Assembly (NCBI RefSeq): GCF_022489035.1
Contig: NZ_JAKVTV010000001.1
Span: forward strand, 1,302,001-1,366,000
Source: Christiangramia lutea
GTDB taxonomy: Bacteria > Bacteroidota > Bacteroidia > Flavobacteriales > Flavobacteriaceae
Direction of reading: 5' to 3'
Length of the DNA stretch: 64,000 nt
Shown: positions 58,519 to 64,000 of the stretch, in pieces
Layout of the letters: the number at the start of each line of letters is the position of its first letter
Numbering within the stretch: the first letter of the stretch is position 1
Program-made: the position numbers and the translations under genes
Notes under the pieces: model-generated
What the model was told of the DNA's origin: nothing
Seen by the model: only the letters and a program-made list of their open reading frames with translations
Database searches by the model: none

Positions 58519-60158
58519 ATGAATCACCCACTTGCTTTAAATCGAGAAATTCTGGAAGAATTCATCTGCGGAAAAATCGAAGAATGTTAGAAGGCTTTGG
58601 AATTACTAACAAAAAGTTCTGGAAATTTTGGGGTCTGACTTTAATAATCATCTCGGCCATTTTCATTGCAGAAATGGATGTAGCTCCCTATCTGGATGAA
58701 GATGAATTTATGATCGTTGATCTTGGCCGGATTATCCTTCATCCCGAAACTGGATGGTCAATCACCTGGATGATGGATAGAAATGAGCCTGCTTTCGTGT
58801 TCTTTTATATTGGCCCAGTGATCTTTGAATTATCCTACCAGCTCTTAGGTGAGTTTGGCCCACGCCTCTTGGGTTTATTAGGTGCTTTATTTGCTTCTAC
58901 CATGATACTTTTATGGTTAAAGTCCAGGAATACAAAATTATTATTTGCCGCCATATTGAGTTTAGTATTTCTCCTGGATCCGGTCTTTGTCCAGTCTTAT
59001 ACCCTGGGAAGATTAGATGGCTGGGCGATTGGATTCTGCTTGCTTGCTTGCTGTATACTTAGGTCTGGATTGGGTAAGGAAAGTGTAAATGGGCAAATAA
59101 TTGCGGCCGGAGTTTGTTTTTCACTTGCATTATTTGTCTGGCCTTCAGCAGCTTTTCTGTTTCCCTTAATTCTTGGGGAGCTGTATTTTTTAATGATTTC
59201 TCAGAATGTTCATCAGAATTTCAAAGTTAAAATTCTGAAACCCTTATCGGTTTTTTCAATTACCGTGGTAATCGTAAGTGTTGCACTTTTAATTCCCATC
59301 GCCACTAAGTTTTACGCTTATTTCACGAACATTCTTGACGGAATTTTAGTAAATGTTTTTCGAGGTCAGAATGTGGGTGAACAGTCAGGTCAGATTTTAA
59401 GTTTAGACCCGGCTTTGGAACTACTTAGAGGATTAAAGTATACACCTGTTTTATTCATTCTGGCAATTACCGCGGCAATTTTAAAGAGAGATCTTGTTCT
59501 GATTTTAAGTAGCCTTGCTGCTATCTTAATGATGTATTTGACCGTTGTTTATTTGCACAGGATACAATATTTACTGCCCTATCTTGTGGCCCTTACGGCT
59601 GGATTGTACCAGGAAAGATCTTTTAATACCGGTCTCACCATACTTAAACTTAGAACTTCAAATTTAAAATATCTTTCCGGAGCTGTATTGTTATTTTGGG
59701 TTGTGGCTGTGTCTCTGGTAATTCGTTCGTTTCTGGCGATCGAAAATAGCCAGGAAAGGGATAGAGATCTTGTTTTTCAGGCCGCGGTGAATATGATAGG
59801 CCCAGGTGATCACCACGTTTATATTAGTGCTCCGGAATTTTATATAGCGGGGAGAACCCTTGGATGGAAAATGTTTCGACGCTATGGTGCAATTGGCGAT
59901 CCGCTTACTTCTGAGTCCATAAAACCCATTGTGCCTAAAATGGAATATGTGATTTTGAGGGAATGGGAAGTCACCGAGAATTTTGATAGTCTTCTTGACG
60001 AAAAAGGCTTTTCTAGAGCTGAATGGTATACTTTGTATAAAGAGCCAGTATCTGGTTTTGATGGCCAAATAACTAATGAACATCGTTTGCGTAATTTGTT
60101 TTCAATTTTTGAACATCCTTATGGGCCCTATAAGTTGTATTCGAGGCAAGCTGATTAA
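58515..60158 (+). CDS. multi-spanning membrane protein, GT-C glycosyltransferase-like, copy 1
   Basis: This 547-residue hydrophobic protein has around ten membrane helices. The first exterior loop carries PYLDEDEFMIVDLGRIILHP, similar to the acidic motif of GT-C (PMT/ArnT-like, GT39) transferases. Near the C-terminus is a soluble stretch with AGRTLGWKMFRRYG. Such proteins transfer sugars from a lipid donor on the outer face of the inner membrane. The GTG at 58515 overlaps the fcl stop by three bases; an ATG at 58584 gives a start closer to the first helix. It is a clear paralogue of the next gene. No donor sugar can be assigned. Confidence 0.65.
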   Translation: MNESPTCFKSRNSGRIHLRKNRRMLEGFGITNKKFWKFWGLTLIIISAIFIAEMDVAPYLDEDEFMIVDLGRIILHPETGWSITWMMDRNEPAFVFFYIGPVIFELSYQLLGEFGPRLLGLLGALFASTMILLWLKSRNTKLLFAAILSLVFLLDPVFVQSYTLGRLDGWAIGFCLLACCILRSGLGKESVNGQIIAAGVCFSLALFVWPSAAFLFPLILGELYFLMISQNVHQNFKVKILKPLSVFSITVVIVSVALLIPIATKFYAYFTNILDGILVNVFRGQNVGEQSGQILSLDPALELLRGLKYTPVLFILAITAAILKRDLVLILSSLAAILMMYLTVVYLHRIQYLLPYLVALTAGLYQERSFNTGLTILKLRTSNLKYLSGAVLLFWVVAVSLVIRSFLAIENSQERDRDLVFQAAVNMIGPGDHHVYISAPEFYIAGRTLGWKMFRRYGAIGDPLTSESIKPIVPKMEYVILREWEVTENFDSLLDEKGFSRAEWYTLYKEPVSGFDGQITNEHRLRNLFSIFEHPYGPYKLYSRQAD

Positions 60159-60188
60159 GTAATTATTCGGGAAAATGATAGCAGCATT

Positions 60189-61868
60189 TTGATTAGGTTT
60201 TTTCAAAATTTAGAGAATATTCCTCGTTTTGGCTGGATAACCTGGATTCTTATACTTGTTTTAGTATTTGCTATTCAGTTAATAACCTTAGACGATCTGT
60301 TACATATTTATAAAGACCAGGTCCAGATTACAGATTATGGCAGGTTAACCCTAAACCCCGGAAGTGAGTGGTCTTTAACCTGGAGATTAGCAGAGGAAAA
60401 ACCAATTTTATTATGGTCTTACTTAGGGCCTATGATCGCGGAATTGAGTTATCATCTTAGTGGAGCCTCTGGAATAGGTTCCCGGATCGCAGCTCTCCTG
60501 GGAGGGATGTTTGCGGCAACTATGATGTTTGGATGGTTGAAATCCATGAAAGTTTCAGCTTATGCTGCTTTTGGATTGAGCCTGGCAATTCTCCTTGATC
60601 CTTTGTTCGTCCTGTCTCAACGTCTAGGAAGGATGGATAGCTGGGTGATCGCTCTTTGTGTAGCAGCTTGCTGGGTATTACGGGAAACATCCAATAGAAG
60701 ATCAGGCTCAGTTAAAAATCTGATACTGGCAGGTTCACTGGCTGTAATTGCGGGGATGACCTGGCCTTCAGCAGTATTTTTGTATCCGCTCATAATTCTG
60801 GAGCTAATCAAATCTGAACAGGGCGAAAGAACTTTTGGTGAGAATTGGAAAAAAGTAGGGTTGAAACTTGGCTACTTTTGTCTAGGCGGCTTAATTACTG
60901 GCATAGTTTTATTAATTCCCATTCGGGAGAACCTAATGATAATCTTTGGGGATATGTCTACGATGGTTTCCAGGAATGTGAATTCTTCTGAGGGTATTTT
61001 TAAAAGTCTATTTTCTTTTTTCGACCTTCAGGTTTGGTTCAAACTAATTAAAATTCATTTAAAAACCCTAAGTGTTTTTCTTCCCCTCCTAGCACTTGTA
61101 GCAATCGTTTTTAAAAGGAATAAAGGATTAATAATCGTAACCTTAGTAAGCATTTTTCTAATCTTTTCTTCTCTGGTTTATGAATTCAGAGCTTTATATC
61201 TACTTCCATATTTCACTGCACTTTCAGGTACAATTTTTCTTGAAAATAAAGGGGAACCAATTAAAATTAGATTTGTAAAGCTTGGAAATATTGGACTGTC
61301 GGTTCTGGTGCTATGGTCAATAGGAATTTCACTTTTTTTAAGAACGGGGATGGCTATGGATAATAAGTCTGACGGATTTCTGAATAATATCTATGAATCA
61401 GCCAGTTCTACAATTGGTGAGGGACCATTTAAAGTCTTTCTTGGTTTTAATTATGAATTTTATTTCGCCGGGCGTTCCCTGGACTGGCAATTATACAACC
61501 CTTACGTAAAGTATGAATTTGACGAGGAGGGAAACTGGATTAGCGACAATAAGTACGAACCGAAAGCTCAGTTCGAAAATCTGCTTTCAAAGATGGATTA
61601 TGCCATTTTTAAAGAAAGTGAGATGAACAACGAACTGGAGAAACAATTAATAAATTCAGGATTAATTTATCGTAGAGTCTTGAATCCTGATGAAAAGATA
61701 GCCTCTAGTAAGAGGGTTTTCGAGAATCCAACGAAAGAAAAAATTCTTTGGTATCTAAACGGAGGGGATACTAAGGTCTCATATCTTCTTTATGGCAGGA
61801 CAATTCTGCAAGAAAAAGAAAAGAAGGATGAGCTCAGCCATAAGCTGAACCTAGCTCAGAAAGAATAA
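60189..61868 (+). CDS. multi-spanning membrane protein, GT-C glycosyltransferase-like, copy 2
   Basis: The 559-residue paralogue of the previous gene has the same order of helices and loops: TDYGRLTLNPGSEWSLTW, GPMIAELSYHLSGASGIGSR, ALLGGMFAATMMFGWLKS and LGRMDSWVIALCVAACWVLR. It starts at TTG (60189); the nearest ATG upstream is out of frame or closed. The acidic stretch LDEDEF of copy 1 is replaced here by IYKDQV, so one acid is kept and the other is amide. Either catalysis differs or it is a partner. It probably acts on the same glycan. Confidence 0.62.
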   Translation: MIRFFQNLENIPRFGWITWILILVLVFAIQLITLDDLLHIYKDQVQITDYGRLTLNPGSEWSLTWRLAEEKPILLWSYLGPMIAELSYHLSGASGIGSRIAALLGGMFAATMMFGWLKSMKVSAYAAFGLSLAILLDPLFVLSQRLGRMDSWVIALCVAACWVLRETSNRRSGSVKNLILAGSLAVIAGMTWPSAVFLYPLIILELIKSEQGERTFGENWKKVGLKLGYFCLGGLITGIVLLIPIRENLMIIFGDMSTMVSRNVNSSEGIFKSLFSFFDLQVWFKLIKIHLKTLSVFLPLLALVAIVFKRNKGLIIVTLVSIFLIFSSLVYEFRALYLLPYFTALSGTIFLENKGEPIKIRFVKLGNIGLSVLVLWSIGISLFLRTGMAMDNKSDGFLNNIYESASSTIGEGPFKVFLGFNYEFYFAGRSLDWQLYNPYVKYEFDEEGNWISDNKYEPKAQFENLLSKMDYAIFKESEMNNELEKQLINSGLIYRRVLNPDEKIASSKRVFENPTKEKILWYLNGGDTKVSYLLYGRTILQEKEKKDELSHKLNLAQKE

Positions 61869-61998
61869 TTTAAGCTTTAAAATTTCAACGGCTTCTGTTT
61901 ATTATTTAGGTAAAGGATGATTTTCTTCAAATAACATCCGGCTGCATTACTCGTCTAGATCTGAATTTAAATTAAATAACAATTAAAATTTTTCAACC

Positions 61999-63036
61999 AT
62001 GGTAAACGTAGGTATAATTGGATATGGATATTGGGGTCCTAATCTCGTACGTAATTTTTTTGCAGCAGACGGGTGTTACGTAAAAATGGTCGCAGATGCG
62101 CGTCTGGGGAGATTGGAACAATTGAAAAAAGTTTTTCCTTCCATTCTCGCGGTTAAATCTGCAGAGGAGATCATTAAAAACCCCGATATCGATGCCGTGG
62201 TAATTGCGACGCCGGTTTCTGCTCATTTTGAACTTGCTAAAAAAGCTTTACTTCAAGGAAAACACGTGCTGGTTGAGAAACCTATGACCGCTTCCGTGGA
62301 AGAGGCTGAGATCCTTATAAATATTGCCGAACAGAAAGGATTATTATTAATGGTAGATCATACTTTCCTTTATACTGGTGCAGTTCAGAAAATGAGGCAA
62401 TTAATTAATAATAATGAACTGGGGAATATAAAATACGTTGATTCTACCAGGATCAATCTGGGGCTCTTCCAGTCTGATATTAATGTGCTGTGGGACCTTG
62501 CTCCGCACGACCTGTCAATATTAAGTTATCTGGTAGATGAGACAGCTTACAGTGTAAATGCTCGCGGTATCACCCACACCTGTAACGGCATTGAAAACAT
62601 TGCTTACCTCACTGTGAATTTTCCATCAGGACTTATTGCTCATTTTAATTGTTCCTGGACCAGTCCGGTTAAAGTTAGAATGATGCTTATTGGGGGAGAT
62701 GAAAAGATGATACTTTACAATGATCTGGAAAACACAGAAAAGATAAAAGTATACGATACCGGATATACTTATTATAACGATGAAGAGAGGCAACAGGTTC
62801 TGGTAGATTACAGAACTGGTGATATTCATGTACCTAAAGTGAGCACCACAGAAGCTCTCCTGAATATGGCGAATGATTTTATTTCCTGCATACAAACTGG
62901 GAATAAACCAGAATCTTCATGTAATCTAGGTCTGGAGGTGGTTAAAATTCTAGAAGCTTCTACTATTTCAATCAAAAACCAGGGCCGGGAGGTTGTTGTT
63001 GAAAATCAATCAACACCAGTTGCTTTTAACGTATAA
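61999..63036 (+). CDS. Gfo/Idh/MocA-family sugar dehydrogenase (WbpB-like)
   Basis: The 345-residue product begins MVNVGIIGYGYWGPNLVRNF, a Rossmann NAD loop. It has VVIATPVSAHFELAKKAL, the EKP motif in VLVEKPMTASVEEAEIL, and the C-terminal domain with INLGLFQSDINVLWDLAPHD. The family oxidises sugars or nucleotide sugars. With the acetyltransferase and aminotransferase after it, it fits WbpB, which oxidises C3 of UDP-GlcNAcA. A UDP-GlcNAc 6-dehydrogenase (WbpA) is not in the window. It could also act on another 3-keto nucleotide sugar. Confidence 0.85.
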   Translation: MVNVGIIGYGYWGPNLVRNFFAADGCYVKMVADARLGRLEQLKKVFPSILAVKSAEEIIKNPDIDAVVIATPVSAHFELAKKALLQGKHVLVEKPMTASVEEAEILINIAEQKGLLLMVDHTFLYTGAVQKMRQLINNNELGNIKYVDSTRINLGLFQSDINVLWDLAPHDLSILSYLVDETAYSVNARGITHTCNGIENIAYLTVNFPSGLIAHFNCSWTSPVKVRMMLIGGDEKMILYNDLENTEKIKVYDTGYTYYNDEERQQVLVDYRTGDIHVPKVSTTEALLNMANDFISCIQTGNKPESSCNLGLEVVKILEASTISIKNQGREVVVENQSTPVAFNV

Positions 63037-63048
63037 ATATTATTAGTC

Positions 63049-63552
63049 ATGGAAACGATTTCAAGCGATGAGAATTATAGGGTTCTCAATAATGTCCGGA
63101 TAGGGAAGGATGTAAAGATCTTCAGTTTTGTGAATGCCTATGGTTGCAGCATAAATGACGGGAGTAAAATCGGGACGTTCGTCGAGATTCAGAAAGGTGC
63201 AAGCATTGGCAGAAATTGTAAAATATCCAGTCATACCTTCATTTGTGAAGGTGTAGAAATTGCCGACAGGGTATTTATTGGGCACAACGTAACTTTTATA
63301 AACGACAAATTCCCACGTGCTACTAATGAAGATGGCACTCCCCAAACAGAAGCCGACTGGAATTGTGAGAAAACATATGTACAGGAAGGAGCATCTATAG
63401 GTTCCAGCGCAACTATTCTTTGTGGAATCACTATAGGCAAGGGCGCTATTATCGGTGCCGGTTCTGTAGTGACCAAAGACGTTCCGGAAAATGCTGTGGT
63501 GGCAGGTAATCCTGCCAGGGTAATTAAGTATTTAGAAAAAAAACTAGTTTGA
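63049..63552 (+). CDS. hexapeptide-repeat sugar N-acetyltransferase (WbpD-like)
   Basis: The 167-residue protein consists of left-handed beta-helix hexapeptides ([58 protein letters not shown]) and closes [16 protein letters not shown]. The catalytic-type His is in [10 protein letters not shown]. Members acetylate amino groups of nucleotide sugars with acetyl-CoA. It sits between the dehydrogenase and aminotransferase of the trio, 12 bp after the former and 1-2 bp before the latter, so its substrate is probably the 3-amino sugar they make. Confidence 0.9.
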   Translation: METISSDENYRVLNNVRIGKDVKIFSFVNAYGCSINDGSKIGTFVEIQKGASIGRNCKISSHTFICEGVEIADRVFIGHNVTFINDKFPRATNEDGTPQTEADWNCEKTYVQEGASIGSSATILCGITIGKGAIIGAGSVVTKDVPENAVVAGNPARVIKYLEKKLV

Positions 63553-63553
63553 G

Positions 63554-64000
63554 ATGATCAATTCAACTGTAAATATGCATATACCTTTTTTGGATTTAAA
63601 AGGTCAGCACCAGCAAATAAAAAATAAGGTTTTTGAAGCCTTTGAAGAGGTTTATGAAAATACGGCATTTTCGGGCGGATCTTTCGTTGAGAAATTTGAA
63701 GATCGTTTCGCAGAATTTTGTGATACCAAATATGCCGTAGGTGTTAATAATGGAACTTCCGCCTTACAGCTTGCGATCATTGCCCTTGGTATTGGTGCTG
63801 GTGATGAGGTGATAATTCCGGCAAATACATTCATTGCTACCGCCTGGGGAGTATCCTATAGTGGTGCTACTCCGGTGTTCGTAGACTGTACTTCAGATAC
63901 CTGGCAGTTGGATGCCTCTAAAATTGAAGAGAAAATAAATAGTAAAACAAAAGCAATTATTGGGGTTCACTTGTATGGGCAGCCTTTTGATATCAGTGAG
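63554..64000 (+). CDS. DegT/DnrJ/EryC1/StrS aminotransferase, N-terminal part (runs off the window)
   Basis: From the ATG at 63554 the frame stays open to the end of the window (149 codons): MINSTVNMHIPFLDLKGQHQ, AFSGGSFVEKFEDRFAEFC, GVNNGTSALQLAIIALGIG, VIIPANTFIATAWGVSYSG and IIGVHLYGQPFD. These are features of PLP-dependent sugar aminotransferases such as WbpE. It starts one base after the acetyltransferase stop. The PLP-binding Lys is beyond the window. It presumably aminates the 3-keto sugar made by the Gfo/Idh protein. Confidence 0.92.
   Translation, partial: MINSTVNMHIPFLDLKGQHQQIKNKVFEAFEEVYENTAFSGGSFVEKFEDRFAEFCDTKYAVGVNNGTSALQLAIIALGIGAGDEVIIPANTFIATAWGVSYSGATPVFVDCTSDTWQLDASKIEEKINSKTKAIIGVHLYGQPFDISE

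Noticed and set aside
1-64000. CRISPR array or cas genes
   Set aside because: No regularly spaced direct repeats with unique spacers were seen; the repeats present are inverted hairpins scattered between genes.

Overview
The window looks like chromosome from a marine member of the Flavobacteriaceae (Bacteroidota), close to Gramella/Christiangramia. The evidence is gene content and signals rather than a database match. There are gliding-bacteria type IX secretion parts (a PorV-family protein and a cargo C-terminal sorting domain), an UpxY-type NusG paralogue, DUF4301, DUF3098, DUF3127 and DUF2490 proteins, a bacterial geranylgeranylglyceryl-phosphate synthase, and a sigma-54 activator. Promoter-like sites follow the Bacteroidota TTTG-N19-TAnnTTTG pattern and Shine-Dalgarno sequences are weak. 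The DNA is moderately AT-rich.

Positions 1-6.3 kb hold ahcY (cut by the window edge), a phosphopantetheinyl transferase overlapping a GGGP synthase, a VOC protein, then a compact run of a thiamine-binding-fold protein, a PnuC transporter, a NadR-like kinase, DUF4301 and ArfB. From 6.3 to 14.6 kb come a small secreted PepSY-like protein, an NtrC-type regulator convergent with a large hybrid histidine kinase, and a TPP riboswitch with terminator that controls a TonB-dependent receptor (probable thiamin-compound uptake). A Rieske-like lipoprotein lacking the usual His ligands follows. From 14.6 to 19.3 kb are greA, a HIT protein, a thioesterase, a histidine kinase, a flavin reductase, DUF3127 and aat.

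A minus-strand run (25.1 to 19.3 kb) carries ftsX, DUF3098, uppP, truB, a TonB-like protein, tag and two envelope proteins. It is interrupted by a GxxExxY gene bracketed by near-perfect 17-bp inverted repeats. From 25.5 to 38.9 kb are panE, leuS, ald, rimM, an S16 gene with a very long acidic/alanine tail, a DUF2383 protein, an exonuclease-DnaE fusion, trxA and a DUF58 protein. A tRNA-Asp and an AT-rich island with two unknown genes follow (38.9-40.4 kb).

From 40.6 to 53.7 kb lies a secretion-related block: a secreted unknown, a TPR/HTH membrane regulator, a PorV-family protein, a 2.5-kilo-residue S8 protease with a T9SS sorting domain, and a lipoprotein with calcium-binding TSP3 repeats. From 53.7 kb to the end is the start of a surface-polysaccharide operon: upxY, gmd, an LhgO-like oxidase, fcl, two tandem paralogous membrane glycosyltransferase-like proteins, and a dehydrogenase/acetyltransferase/aminotransferase trio for a diacetamido or acetamido sugar.

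A family of short hairpin repeats (CCCTGAA..TTCAGGG, ATGCTGAA..TTCAGCAT and relatives) is scattered between genes. Two clusters of it sit in frame inside the leuS coding sequence. That, the inverted-repeat-bounded GxxExxY cassette and a compact structured RNA candidate before trxA are the observations most worth following.
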